Below are positions 12,201 through 24,659 of a DNA stretch of 64,000 bases, piece after piece (the first letter of the stretch is position 1; every line of letters starts with the position of its first letter). Under the pieces are notes generated by a model, which saw only the letters and a program-made list of their open reading frames with translations, was not told the origin of the DNA and made no database searches. The DNA lies in contig NC_089429.1 in the NCBI RefSeq assembly GCF_026210795.1, positions 1,240,001-1,304,000 of the forward strand, given 5' to 3'. The DNA comes from Rhizophagus irregularis (taxonomy: Eukaryota; Glomeromycota; Glomeromycetes; Glomerales; Glomeraceae). A program made the position numbers and the translations under genes.

Positions 12201-14015
12201 TTAATCTAAATAAACATCTTTAATATAATCATAAATTTGAAGATTTAAAACATCATAATTATAAACCTTAATACCATATAATTTAAAAAGTTTAACCTCA
12301 TCTATTAAAGAAGATAAATCTTTAAAATTTCCATTTAAAAAAGTAATCTTAAAAGCTAAATATCTAATTCTTCTCTTTTCCATAATATATTTTTTAATAT
12401 AAGGTAAAATATCATGACCACCTATTTGTATTTCATTTCTAATAACTAATTTATTAATAAAAGTATTTTGAGAATTTAATAAAAATGATTCAAAATCATT
12501 TAAATTATTAATTATAAAAGATAATTTTAAATATTCTAATCTAAAAGGAAGAATTTGACCCAAATTTTGTAATACAATAGAACTAATAGGATCATAACCA
12601 ATAGTAAGATAATTAAGATTTTGACCAAAATTTCTAATTAAATCTAAAATTAAATAAATATTTTGAAAATTATTATAATCAAAACCAGGTAATTCAAAAA
12701 ATTTAATTTTTGTACAATATTTTATAATTAATTCAATTAAAGATTTTTTTAAAGAATGATTACCAAAACCAATATTTTCTAAATAATCACCAGATTTTTG
12801 AAATAATAATTGAAAACATTTAATTTGTAACATTTCATTAATAAATAAAGATCTTAATTTAATAGGTTTGTTAATATTAACAATATTTTCAATAAAATCA
12901 AAATTTAAAGAATGACAATCAATAATATGAATTGATTCTAAAACATTTAATCTTTCAAAAATTTCTTTAAAGATTAAAATATTTTTAAAATCAATATGAT
13001 AAAAAGTAATAGTATTTAAAGTATTTGAACAATTAATTGATAATCTTAAAGTAGATAATAAAGAATTATATAAAGGTAAAGAATCAAAATCTAATAAAAT
13101 TTTTTTAAGATTTTGTCTTGAATTAATTATATGAGATGATATAGTATCAATTATTGAATCTTCACTCTTTTTAAATTGAAAATTAATATTTGTAATTGAA
13201 ATACAATTTGTATATAAAAATTTTAAAAAGAGGTAAATATTTGTTAATTTAATATTTCTAAATTTAAAAGAAAATTTTAAATTTTTAATATCACGAATAA
13301 AAAAAGGATTTTGTGAAATTATTTCATAAATATCATTAAAATAATTATGATCTTTTAATCTTATTAATATAATTTCAAAAGTATTTAAATTTACATTATT
13401 TTGAATAAAAATTTTAAATAATGATTTATAAATAAAATTTATAATTTCCATTCTTAATTCAATATTATCAATAATTTTTTTTTCATTAATTTTAAAACGT
13501 GAATTAAAACCTGGTAAATTCAAAGTTGATAAAGAAGGTAAAGATTGTGAATTAGAATTTAATGATAAATTCTTAATAGGAGGTAAAATACATTGACCAA
13601 AATTATTTTGTTGTTGTTGAATAATAAAATTCGAATTTTGTTCATTAGAAGTAGAATTTTGACAAGTTAAAATCCACTTATCAATAGAATAACTAATTTT
13701 AGATGTATTTAAACATTTAATAAAACTAGAATAATTAAATAATGTATTTGATTGAAATAAATTATTATTTATTCCATATTCGTTTAATTTTGTTTTATCA
13801 TAATCGTTCAAATTACGTAAACAAATTCCAATAAAATTATAATTTTTTGTAGGAATTGAAAATGGGTCTTCCCATAATAATGGGATTGCAATACGACACC
13901 ATAATCTATTAACTAAAACGCATGAATGTAACATTGAAAAATCATTTTGAAAATAATGTATAATTTCATTTGCTAATTCAGGCAAATCTCCCAATGATAT
14001 TTTTGAATATGCCAT
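12201..14015 (-). CDS. F-box protein, 604 residues
   Basis: Single-exon, intact. The N-terminus (SLGDLPELANEIIHYF, then LVNRLWCRIAIPLLWEDPF) is the F-box of the same subfamily as the genes at 47.7-53.7 kb. The body is a Leu/Ile/Asn-rich LRR-like solenoid. An extra low-complexity Gln/Asn/Ser-rich stretch at about residues 120-165 is absent from the paralogues, which explains the greater length. Its 3' end lies about 160 bp from the end of the convergent valyl-tRNA synthetase gene. By family it should act as a Skp1-bound substrate receptor; nothing in the sequence tells the substrate. Confidence 0.88.
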   Translation of the reverse strand: MAYSKISLGDLPELANEIIHYFQNDFSMLHSCVLVNRLWCRIAIPLLWEDPFSIPTKNYNFIGICLRNLNDYDKTKLNEYGINNNLFQSNTLFNYSSFIKCLNTSKISYSIDKWILTCQNSTSNEQNSNFIIQQQQNNFGQCILPPIKNLSLNSNSQSLPSLSTLNLPGFNSRFKINEKKIIDNIELRMEIINFIYKSLFKIFIQNNVNLNTFEIILIRLKDHNYFNDIYEIISQNPFFIRDIKNLKFSFKFRNIKLTNIYLFLKFLYTNCISITNINFQFKKSEDSIIDTISSHIINSRQNLKKILLDFDSLPLYNSLLSTLRLSINCSNTLNTITFYHIDFKNILIFKEIFERLNVLESIHIIDCHSLNFDFIENIVNINKPIKLRSLFINEMLQIKCFQLLFQKSGDYLENIGFGNHSLKKSLIELIIKYCTKIKFFELPGFDYNNFQNIYLILDLIRNFGQNLNYLTIGYDPISSIVLQNLGQILPFRLEYLKLSFIINNLNDFESFLLNSQNTFINKLVIRNEIQIGGHDILPYIKKYIMEKRRIRYLAFKITFLNGNFKDLSSLIDEVKLFKLYGIKVYNYDVLNLQIYDYIKDVYLD

Positions 14016-16137
14016 AGTTTAAAGGGAAAGAAAAAGATAAAAAAAGGAAATTAAAAAAAAAAGAGGAAAAAAAAGAAGAATAGGGAAAAGATAAGTAAAA
14101 GTAAGTTAGAATTTTAATTTTATTTTTAAATCTGAAGCGGGTAATCTGTTGCACAATTTGTACAATTTACATTTGAAGTCGATCATTTAAAGTCCCATTG
14201 TCGTATAATTTACATATATTTTTTTTTTCTTTTTTTTCTTTTTTTTTTTATCTGTAGGGCTGTATGTAGACGTACGCAAGTGATAAGTCTGTTACGTTAC
14301 TCGGATCTACCTTACACTTCTATTTGGCGTGGATCCGGATGCATCAATCAATAAAAATATTCTTGGTTATAAATAATTATATCAAAAATATGTATTATTA
14401 TATAATATAATATCAAAGGGGTAAGGTTACGAATTAAAGTTAATATTTTATGCATGTCTTTATATTTATTTATTACACCAAATCGCATATGAGGAAAAAA
14501 TGACATAAAATCTGAAACAAATAAAGTATTTTTAATCCCTATAAAATAAAAAATAGAATTGATGTACGGAAAACATTACCAAATTTGTCTTTATGAGTCC
14601 GGATAATATCCAGAAATGTCAAAAAAAGGGACCGACTTATCTGGACCGTTTCTGCATATCAAATGTTTACATTTCATTGTATTAATCAGATTCGTCAAGA
14701 AATTCAATAATAAATGAATTTATGATACATGTGGAAAAAATGAATGAAATCATGAAATTTATAAAATTTATAATATTGCGTGATTGTATGAAACTTTTAC
14801 GATCGAAAAGTTTCATAATTTAAATAAATAATTCTTAACTATTAATACAAAAAAAAAAATAAAAAAAAATGTAATCTTTATAAATTTTTTAAAAAATACA
14901 TAACACCTAATTCTTTTAAGAAATTTCATATCGTTTAATAAATTATTTTATATGTTTTACATGTTCAAATTTTTTAGATTTATATAAACTATAAAACTAA
15001 GTGTATCAGAACTCTCTTTTTCCATTCAATTTCTCAAATCGCGTTACTATATATAAATCATAATATATATATATATATATAAAACATTTTAATTATTTTA
15101 TGTTATATTTATTTCTTTATGTTTGTTACATAATTTTACTGAACACCCCCTAAAAATCAACATTTCATACATTGTCATACATGTGGACCTTGTACAATCT
15201 TTTATATAACACAATATAATATGTATGACAATGTATGAAATTAAAATTCGATTCTTTATAATGGTTTTATAACATGCAATTAAACGCTTGTTAAAACCAT
15301 AATATACCATATTAATCTCTTTCAACGTTATTGCAATTATTTTATTACGTCATTAGAAGTATAATTTTCGCGTCATAATTTTGCTTATGCAGCGTTACAC
15401 TAGGTAATAAATTAGATTAGTCAACATATTTTACTTAGTACCATCGAAAAAAAAAATTATTTTGACAAATATAATCAAAATATACATAATTGTTTTTCTA
15501 AATTATCGTTAAGATCCTTATATTGAATCATATCATGATTATCTGAAAATCTGGACTTGCGTTTTTTGACTTAATTAAAAATTCTGGAAAAAAACTTAAC
15601 CGTATTATTTTTGTCAGATGATTAAATTTAACCTATTACATACAATACTTTAAATCTCGGCGGGAAAATCATGGATTCAAGCGAAATGACGCAGGGGAAA
15701 TCCATCTTGATTGTCGTTATATAAAATTCCGAAAAGAATAAATTATACGTGGCCAAATCCTTACCAATCATCTTCTATCATTTGTTAATAATTGTGCAAT
15801 AATGATATTATTGTGTGACATTAGTCCTGTTCAAATTCCGGCCGGTTGCATATTTCGGTAAAACTAAACTAATCTATTGGTGAAACATGTTTCAACCGAA
15901 AAAACAAAGTCAAAAGGTCGTGTGTGTTACGCAAAAATTCAGGAAAATCAAAACAAGGACTGAAAAGTGCAACCGACCCGGAATTTGAACATGTTATAAT
16001 TAAGCTCTCATAAATTAAGGTTTCTTTATTATATCGTACGAAAATTCTTTTTTATTGTTAATTATCCTAAGTTTGACTTGATCCAATACAAATAGATTTT
16101 TTTTTCATATATTTGATATATTTCGTCTAAAATAATG
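14016..16137. other. Spacer with F-box upstream region and repeat pieces
   Basis: 14050-14410 is the upstream flank of the F-box gene, of which a degraded copy exists at about 25000-25240. Near 14540 a CCCTATAAAA end like that of the 6467 foldback element appears alone. The segment 14590-14660 (TCCAGAAATGTCAAAAAAAGG) resembles 26605-26665. An AT dinucleotide run lies at 15063-15082. No gene is supported. Confidence 0.45.
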
Positions 16138-16393
16138 TGTACTGGCAAGACCCCGAGCAATATATAAATAAGTCATAAAAAATTAGCAAAAATTTACTAT
16201 ATATTAGCTCTACGCATTTTTTCAGGGCCGGAATTATTATAATGTCGGTCAGATATTAAAATAAGTAATAAAATTCTGACCAACATTATCGAAAATTATC
16301 TAAAAAAGGAAAGATTTTCATGGTTATTTTGGCCTATTCTACGCGTTTATTTCTTGTTACCTATTTCAGTATTGCTCGGGGTCCTGTACTGGA
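16138..16393. mobile_element. Short non-autonomous DNA element, hAT-like target duplication
   Basis: The ends are inverted repeats: AGACCCCGAGCAATA on the left and its counterpart AGGACCCCGAGCAATA on the right. TGTACTGG occurs on both flanks (16138-16145 and 16385-16392), consistent with an 8-bp target duplication of hAT type. The element is about 240 bp with no coding capacity. A rearranged related copy is at 24660-24865, and the 87-bp element at 40939 has the same kind of end. Confidence 0.65.
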
Positions 16394-16945
16394 GCATTAT
16401 CAATTAAAAAGGATAATTCTTCGATTTTTTTGTTTCAATAATTAAGTACTTAATTCTACTTGCTAATTATTTTAATTATTTACGAAACCGATTTCAATGA
16501 TTTTGTTATTATATATTATTGGATGATTAAACTATAATAGTCTAATAGCACGTATAATATTATCGGTTTGACGGGACCGTTATTGCAATTTTTATAACTA
16601 AACTCCCGTTACTATCCAATAATTTTATTATTGTGCTAATACATAGTAATATGAGATAACCGTGAACTTATGAGTATTTATTTTTTGATAACGTATGTAT
16701 GACTTAAAGTTATAAACATCTTACATTGACTTACAATATATATACCGCATCTGCACTTTCGAAAAACTCAGTTTTTCTTTTTTCAATTTCAAAAAAAACA
16801 TTCAACTTTTTCTTTTTTCAACGTCGGATCTTATCATTTTTTTCATCAAATTCACAATTTTCAACATCTGATCTTAACAAAATTAACGTCGGTTCTTTAA
16901 AAAAAATATACAGACAGTGTTTCTCACAATTTAATACTAATTATC

Positions 16946-17460
16946 ATGATGAATTGTCTCAATTTAGGAGAGAACGCTGAAAGGCTTTTCCGATACAAAT
17001 TACTACTAACAATACAGTTTATGATCCACTCGAAAAACTCACAAAGCTATAGATATTGACGCAAAAAATTTAATTCTATGGAAAGTTGAAATCCTTGACG
17101 AAGTAAATGAAAAGACACACTTGTTAACAAAGCATCCTTTTTAAATTGATATCGAAAAAAATCTTGAAGGCATAAAATTGTAAAACTTACTAAATACTTT
17201 CTCGGATTCATCATAATCGTACGACTGTTACCTACCACTGGTAAGGGTTTCAGTGTAAAATATCGATTTTGTCTGATATCACTTTCTTTTTCCACGCTAA
17301 AATAGGTCCTTCGCAAAGCGTTGCACATGATACAGAGAAATTTTACTAAAAGAGATCTTAAAGGATGCGAAATTTGAAGTACTGAAAAAGGACAACTGGG
17401 CTACCTATTCCACTAAAAGAACGGAACACTGAACGTGTTTTACATATAATCGCTAATAAT
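16946..17460 (+). pseudogene. Crinkler (CRN) family relic
   Basis: A short Met-Met-Asn-Cys start at 16946 leads into LGENAE; AFPIQIT follows in another frame, and IDIDAKNLILWKVEILDE (about 17051-17104) in a third. This Cys-Leu...Gly-Glu, Ala-Phe-Pro and Leu-x-Leu-W-K-V order is the ubiquitin-like header of Crinkler effectors, known in oomycetes and expanded in Rhizophagus. A P-loop-like TTGKG at about 17230-17265 follows. At least two frameshifts and several stops make it non-functional. It could once have encoded a secreted or host/nuclear-acting protein; no signal peptide can be judged. Confidence 0.6.
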
Positions 17461-17479
17461 GCTACAAGTCCCTTTACTC

Positions 17480-17875
17480 CTTGGCCTTCAAAACTGGTTT
17501 AAATTTTCTTGTCGCACCGGAATAGGTGAAATACAAATTGTTAGTTAGTAATTCCCATGCATTAGGTAAAACCCGTTGAGGATTGAATTGTTCGAATCTC
17601 TTAAATGTAACTGGACTATCCCGTTTCAGTGGACTAATTCACATTTTCTTTACTTTCTTCTTGATTTTGTCAATGGCGTCCATCTGAGTGAATTCGAATT
17701 TATCTGCGTCAATCATCATTTGTTTCCGCATTACATATAAATTCTTTGCGCAAATAAACTGTCACTTGTTTCCTTTAAATATACTGCGCTTGTTTTCGTC
17801 TCGTACAATTTCCACTTCGGTTTTCGATATTTGAAGTTAATTGACTCCGCATTGGTCGTTCGGTTTTACATAAAT
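17480..17875 (-). pseudogene. Unidentified degenerate coding fragment
   Basis: Read on the minus strand, the interval gives protein-like pieces such as YVMRKQMMIDADKFEFTQMD (about 17675-17735) and KRFEQFNPQRVLPNAWELL (about 17545-17610), with one stop between them. Base composition is less AT-rich than the neighbourhood. I do not recognise the family. Confidence 0.35.
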
Positions 17876-18169
17876 AAATAGAATAAAAAAATGTTTTTGA
17901 AGTCACGATCTATAAAATTTTTTTTTTATTAAAGCACGTTAACATTAAAGCTTGATTATCAATAAAATTTTTGCACTGCGATAACAGATAATATGACTTT
18001 CTCAACTATTATGCTGTTTGTAGGATATTTCAAAATATCAGTTATAAATCATTGTTATTTGCTTCTTCCTGTTTGAGTTAAAAAGGACTAATTTTTTATA
18101 TTATTGCATTGAAATAGGATGATATTTAATAGCTCTTTAGGAAAAAGATTTTAACACGTAAGCATTATC

Positions 18170-18277
18170 CTATAAAAATTTTTCAGAAAAATGATCACGT
18201 GTCTGAGTTTCTTCGGAATTAAAACTAGAAAAATGATCACTTATCGGAGTTTTCCCCAGAATTTTTTTTACAGGGTT
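18170..18277. repeat. Short element with CCTATAAAA/ACAGGG ends and internal direct repeat
   Basis: CCTATAAAAATTTTTCAG on the left and the complement of CCCTGTAAAAAAAATTCT on the right form weak inverted ends. Inside, AGAAAAATGATCAC occurs twice about 47 bp apart. The ends resemble those of the elements at 6467 and 20354. Confidence 0.45.
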
Positions 18278-18629
18278 ATATGAAGATAATATAAATTTAA
18301 TTTAAATGGATTGGTTTAAAACTTTTTCTTAATTAAAAAACAAGAAAGTCCGTCGCGACTGTCTTGTAGTTGTCTTAACACAATTTATAAGTTCCACAAG
18401 CGATTTAGAAACCAACAAGTTTGTTCTTACTTCGCTTTTGTTTAAAATATAACAACAATATCAATGTTATAAGTGTTATCATGAATTCTAAAGTGTAATT
18501 TTGGATTCTTTATATTTTACTTGGTGATTTCTTATTAGATCAGTTGGGCTATAATATGAATGGAGTACATCCCTTTACTTGGTATTAATAGAAAAGTTAA
18601 ATATTAGAAAACAAATTCAGACAAATTAT

Positions 18630-19495
18630 TATATTTGATTCCACAGCTGGTAATGATTTTGCTTTTTAGATAGAAATTGTTTAATCTTGTCTATTTAAAG
18701 ACATTATATTTCCTCTTATAAAATAATAGAGACAGTTCAAAGAGTTGGTGAGAATGTAATATATTCAAATACATCATACGGTTTTAGAATTGTTTATGGT
18801 CCAGCTTTAAATGTATGCAATAGTACTAATGGCCAACAAAAGTAATTATTATATTTAATTTTCTCATATTAAACTTAAAAATCTTTATTATATGATCGAA
18901 TTGTTTCAATCTACCGCAAAACACGTTAAAAGCCATTTGAATTCTAATTTGCCCCTATGTCGAAAACTTGTTGCTTCACAAAATCCCGAAATTATTCCGA
19001 ATAATGCGGAAATGAACTATTTATTTCGACTTTTTATTATCCTGATTAAATTCCAAGCAAAGTCGCGCGCTTATTAACTGGTTAAATCAAAAAGCACACA
19101 ATTCGAAAATACTGTACTTCAAAGTAAGATATTTCTCATTATTGTTTATTTTATGGTATCATCATTATAAATTTTTTATTTATACTCAACGCCTTAGGTC
19201 AATTAAAGTTTATATGCAAATTCACAACGAACATCTATAGATGACTATCTTGCGTTTTTCGTTTGTAAGGATAAACAACAGGCTTATCAAATTAATCCTT
19301 TAATGAAATTAGCAATACGCAAAGTAATCTTTGCGGCTCAAAGAAGCAGACACCATCCGTAATGTGTTTAGCATCTATTAAAATGAAGTTAGTACATTAT
19401 ACATTTATTTCAATTAATCCTTTAATAAAATTAGGCACTCTAAGTTAGAGGTTGATCCGTTGTTTAATTTTGAAGATCGTTCAGATTTATAGTCC
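18630..19495 (+). pseudogene. Possible multi-exon coding relic, unknown
   Basis: Scattered protein-like pieces on the plus strand: ETVQRVGENVIYSNTSYGF (about 18730-18790), an ATG-started stretch with STAKHVKSHLNSNLPLCRKL (18892-19075), and HSKLEVDPLFNFEDRSDL then stop (about 19437-19490). They are separated by AT-rich tracts with possible splice sites, but I could not join them in frame and know no matching family. Confidence 0.3.
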
Positions 19496-20353
19496 TAGTG
19501 ACCCACAGATTAAATGGTTTAGTAGGTAGTCATTGTGCTAATGATCATATATGATGACAAAGTTTTAAAATTTTAATTTCGTAATGTTGTAGTAATTGAT
19601 TTAGAATTTAATATTTGACGGATATCCGGATAACGGATATCCAAAGTGTAATTTGTGTATAGCGAATCTATTGCTATATATAAAATCGAAATAAATTTTA
19701 TGGCTAAAACATCAATTCCGCAAAGAACATTTAAAACACTTATTTGTAACTTTAAATTATAATTTCACTGAAAATTCAAACGGATAACGGATCCAGTCGC
19801 TACTTTAAGTTCACTTACCGTAATAAGATATATTCTAATGAAAACAAATCAATTGATGACAATATCCTAGAATATTGATAATATTGATTCTGAACCAGGA
19901 GGTAAACATGATTTTTTGATATTCGAAAGTTTTCATAATAGCCATTAATGTTTTTAATGTTATTAAATCGTTTATTCTCTAGTTTCGATCAAAAAGGATA
20001 GTTCAACGGTAATATAAATATACGCACACATATATCAGATATCTTATACGCAATCTAGTTTGCGAAAAGATAAATCGGAATATCAAATTATAACTTTCCT
20101 GAAAATACAGTATCTTTCCATATAAATTCAACAAATATTGAACAGCATGAAGAGTCACATGTAAGATCAACTCTTAATCTTAGTTATAAACTCAAAAGAC
20201 ACCTAAGTCTCGTAAACCAAGTGGAAATAGTAAAAGATAAATCAATGAAGAAGGACAACAAACAAGCGGATCAAATGAGTTATATAATACTTTGAAATTA
20301 TAACATTATTACTGCAGAACCATTATTGGAATTTAACAGCTTAAATATAGAAA

Positions 20354-20515
20354 GTTTGGCCTATAAAAAATTTTATCCGTTATTTCTGTAAAAACTCCGT
20401 AAAAACGAGTCTTTCACGGATCCATTCACGGAAAATGTAAATAATTTGATAAATTCCGCCTTTTACGGAAAAAACGGAGTATAAAAACGGATCGACTTTT
20501 TTACAGGGATTGGAA
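20354..20515. repeat. Short element rich in TCCG/CGGA, related to CCCTRTAAAA foldbacks
   Basis: It is bounded by CCTATAAAAAATTTTATCCG on the left and the complement of CCCTGTAAAAAAGTCGATCC on the right, with multiple ACGGA/TCCGT motifs inside. The ends match the foldback family at 6467 only loosely. Confidence 0.4.
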
Positions 20516-20923
20516 GGACTTAATAATGAACCTTCACAAAAAGATTATTTCTCCCACGAACTTTTTTTTTTATTATTTAATAGATTTTTAAAAAGTAAAA
20601 AGGAAGTTTAATATTTTTTAAAGAACCTAAGTGTGAAAAATTGTTATTTATTTTATTTACAATGAACGCGTTTTTTAATAAATTTTATAATATTATTATA
20701 TTAATTTTAACACTTTAGTAAGTAAACAAGACTTGGGTGACTAATAAAAATCATTTAACAAGTATGAAAACGCACACATGTTAATTTTTGTAAATATTAT
20801 TAAAATATTTGCGAAAAAGAGATGTTTTTGTTTCAAGAAAAGCTTAATTAACATTAAAACTGAAATTAAAAATTTTTAATATAAATTTTCAAATTTTGAA
20901 AATTTAAACAGTACATTATCAAA

Positions 20924-21196
20924 TTGACAACAAACTATCTCAACAGCAGAAGTATATATCATTGCTACCTTTATTCAGTATCAAGAGAAATAGATACAAT
21001 AGCAATAGATAAAGCAGATGAAGTACATACAGAAGCAAATACTAAAAGGAATCAAGCTGTTAGGCCAGTAATCATTGAATATTCTCAATGGCAAGAAAAA
21101 TTGTTAGTCAAAGATGCTAAAAATAATGAATTGGGATTGAGATTCACGGTAACAAATACATTGAAAATTCGAGATGAACTTATTGATCGTGAATAG
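20924..21196 (+). pseudogene. Short open frame, probable coding remnant
   Basis: The frame opens at TTG rather than ATG and runs 90 codons. Its second half (VIIEYSQWQEKLLVKDAKNN) looks protein-like in amino-acid mix, with Asp/Glu/Lys enrichment. There is no upstream ATG in frame and no recognised family. It may be an exon or the tail of a lost gene. Confidence 0.3.
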
Positions 21197-21842
21197 TATT
21201 TATAAAAAGTCTAAAAAGTAATTTTTACAAGATAGATATTTAATGTAATAAATCAAAAAAAAAATTGCTGTTTTGTTATTTACTTTGAATTCTTTTATAT
21301 TAAAAATTTTATTATAAAATTTCGACTTTACCAGAAATCTGTGTCCAAAGTCATATGTAACCCTGCACCATTTTTTCCGGTGATGTTAGGATTGTTTTGA
21401 TGTACACGAAACAATAATGAGCCGGAAAACAATTTTCTTATTATTCTATCATGTGTAAAATTTATTTGGTTATAACTTATAACATATTTTCATGCTTTGG
21501 CTATAATTGGCAAAATTTAAATAAATAAAACATTTTTCCAGGTTTAGGCTTTGCCGCTATACTATTCCAACGTTTTTTTTTTAGAGAAAAGATTATTTTT
21601 TTAGACGCACTCTTGGCTTGTATATGTCAGTAATAATTCTGGCCTGCATTATAAATCTGGTCTTAGTGTCACATAAATGTGTTCTTAATTCGGCCAAATC
21701 AATAAATTCTGGTCCGCACTAAGCATTTTGTCCCGGATAGCGGGATAATTTTTTCCGAAATTCGGATGATTTATCCGAATGCACTACAATAAGCCAAGAA
21801 GGATTGGTTTAATGTCACAAGCTATTATTCCGGAGAATTTTC

Positions 21843-21999
21843 TACATAGAAACATTATCTACATAAAATTTCCATAGAATTCTTGTTATTCTTTCATAAA
21901 CTATAAATAGCCTAATATACCACAATATTTTCTATATAAAACATCTTCTACATGGAATTTCCATAGAATTCTCGTTATTCTTTCATAAACTATAAATAG
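21843..21999 (+). promoter_or_regulatory. Tandemly duplicated promoter segment with TATA box
   Basis: Two copies of a unit of about 89 bp. Each contains AATTTCCATAGAATTCT, GTTATTCTTTCATAAA and CTATAAATAG. The TATA-like boxes are at 21901-21910 and 21990-21999; the second is 56-65 bp before the kinase ATG and is the likely functional one. Confidence 0.55.
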
Positions 22000-22054
22000 T
22001 GTCATATAATGCCATGTTCAAAATTTTTTTTTTTTTTTTTTGAAATACAACAAT

Positions 22055-24578
22055 ATGAATACGCCAAAATTAAAAACTAGCTCTATACCTATACTATTTA
22101 TTCCTTTTAACAGCAATGAGAAAAAATGCAATATTTGTGGGAATAGATACTCCAAAACACTTAAATTCGAACAAAAATATTGCAAAAATTGTTTATTTCA
22201 GTATCTTAAATATTCGACAGGAAATAATACATTCTTGGATGCACACATAACTACAAATAATATTCAATGTATTAAATTTAAAAAAAATGGGAATAATTTT
22301 CACACAATGAACATTCAAGAATGGTGTGAGCATTGTTCTGAAGTCTCATACTTTAGACAAGTGATCCCAAATATTTTAACTTTTAATAGATACAATTTAC
22401 CAAAAAATTGTATTCATAATAATTATAGTACAAAAGATTGTGGATTATGTAAAAACATGCTACAGTCATTTGAATACGGACCAGGTTGTTATCAAATTTT
22501 TTCTGGATGGATAAAATCAACTTTGACTAAAAAGTTCATTCCAATTCTATATTTACCATGGTGGGATAATTGTGATCGATGTTTAGTTTGTCCATGGAAA
22601 CTAAAATATATACACCAGAAATCAGAAATAAGTATACAATCTGACCGTCAAAAATGGTGTTCACATTGCTTTATAATTTATACTGGATGTAGTCATTGTC
22701 TAACAACAAATATTATTTTTGGAATCACGGATCAATCTCAATGTAAAAAATGTACAAGGATATCAGTTATTAATATTGATTTCAAAAATATTATCAGTGG
22801 TAATTGTATTATAGATAAATTTCTTGCTTCTACAAGAATTGACAACAAATATCATTATCAGATTGCTAATTATATGAATAATGTTACGAATTCAAATCCA
22901 TTAAATGTATATAAGTTCATAGGGAATTTGCATTTAGAAAAACAAGTAATAGAATGGATTCCATATTGCCGAATTAAAAATTTAAGGAAATTAGCAGAAG
23001 GAGGATTTAGTATTGTTTATCAAGCAACTTTGTCAGGCGGTGTATACATGCATCGTACGAATGTTATGGATATTGCTGTAAAAAAATTAAATAATTCGCA
23101 AAATTCCAGTGAAGGTTTTTTAAATGAGGTAATATTTTACATTTTATATTTTTGCAATGTGTTTTTAAATACTTATTAATGTATTTATAATTTAGTTAAA
23201 ATCCCTTTGTCAACTTAATGATTGGTCTTTTGTGATTAAGTGTTACGGTATTACACAAGATCCTGTAACAAAAGAGTATATGTTGATAATGAATTATGCT
23301 AAAGGTGGAAATTTACATAATTATTTGCAAAATAATTTTATAAATATTACATGGAATGAAAAGCTACATATTTTATGGAGGATTTCAGCTGGGTATTGAT
23401 ACTTTAATAATGTATAAATTTATTATACATATTTAAGAACTAATAAAAATTTCCATTTCCATTTAGACTCAATATTATTCATTACAATAATCTTATACAT
23501 CGAGATATTCATAGCGGAAATATATTGTCGTTATACGACCCATCTTTTCAACATTGGCTAATCGGAGACTTGGGATTATCACAACCTGCAAACAACACTT
23601 TGCCAAATGATGAAATATATGGAGTAATACCCTATATCGCACCAGAAATACTTACTAAGAGTTGTGTATTTTCAAAAGAATCCGATATCTATAGTTTTGG
23701 TATGATAATATGGGAACTCACAACAGGTTGTAAACCTTTTGCTAACGTTGAACATGATATTAATCTTATTTATGAAATTATTGATGGGAAACGACCTGAA
23801 ATTACAAATGATACTCCCGAATGTTTGGCTAATTTAATGGAAAAATGCTGGGATGCCGATCCTTCAAAAAGACCAACCAGTGGGGAAATTTTGAATTCTG
23901 TTGAAGAGTGGTATTATCTTAATGAATGGAATAAAGGGTATTATGTAAATGGTATTTTTAAATCTGAAAATAAAATTATGAAAGTTATAGTATTTAAGCA
24001 AGCAGAAGAAAAAAGATTAGAATTAATACAGCTAAAGAAACTTGGTCCTGAATTTAGTGAAAAGTCTCCAAAAGCAATTTATACAGGAAGTTCTTTGAAT
24101 TCTAAACAGACTACAAATTCATCTCCAACGATTTCATCAAGTATTAAGCATGGTATATTATTAAATCACCATTATTACATGACATGTACATTAACTCCGA
24201 TACTTATCTTTTGTTGATTATTTTAGAATATATTACTAAAGAATTTGAACTTGATATTAATATAAATAATATTCACCAAAGGTAATTAATATACCGAAAA
24301 AAAATTAGTAATAATATAATGAAATATAATAATATACTCTTTTTTTTAGCTCATTCACACAAAGCCGTTCGAAAAATTTCTCATCATCATTAAGTCAATT
24401 AACATCAACTGTAATTGCAAATTCTTTAAGAAAGCGTAATATTGAAGAATTAAAGGTTGACCCTCAAAAAAATAGTAAGTAAAATTTTTTGTTTAAATAT
24501 ATAATAATATTTATTATATCCATTTTAAATTCATTTTTTTTAAATCATATAGGAAAAAATATTAAAACTAACAGTTGA
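22055..24578 (+). CDS. Protein kinase (TKL type) with Cys-rich N-terminal region
   Basis: Six exons inferred: 22055-23128, 23196-23392, 23467-24152, 24227-24281, 24350-24474, 24553-24578, joining to 720 codons plus stop. Residues about 1-250 hold many paired Cys (CNICGNRY, YCKNCLF, CEHC, CSHC, CKKC), suggesting zinc binding. The kinase domain runs from about 300 to 575: glycine loop AEGGFSIVYQA, DIAVKKL, catalytic HRDIHSGN, then DLGLS in place of DFG, and the APE motif. The C-terminal tail is Ser-rich and ends in NSLRKRNIEELKVD. Such Rhizophagus-expanded kinases probably phosphorylate Ser/Thr or Tyr in signalling; the substrate is unknown. The start is the first ATG after a poly-T run; an earlier frame opening uses TTG and was not chosen. 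All catalytic residues appear present. Confidence 0.88.
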
Positions 24579-24659
24579 GATAGAGAAACATATTTCAATA
24601 TAACTAAGTTTATTAATGTTCTTTAATATTACAGACTATAATAGGACGCAGAATTATAT

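Noticed and set aside
15098-15325. 75-codon minus-strand frame
   Set aside because: No protein-like pattern and no neighbouring exon.
17047-17328. 93-codon minus-strand frame
   Set aside because: Antisense to the Crinkler relic, whose plus-strand pieces match a known family.
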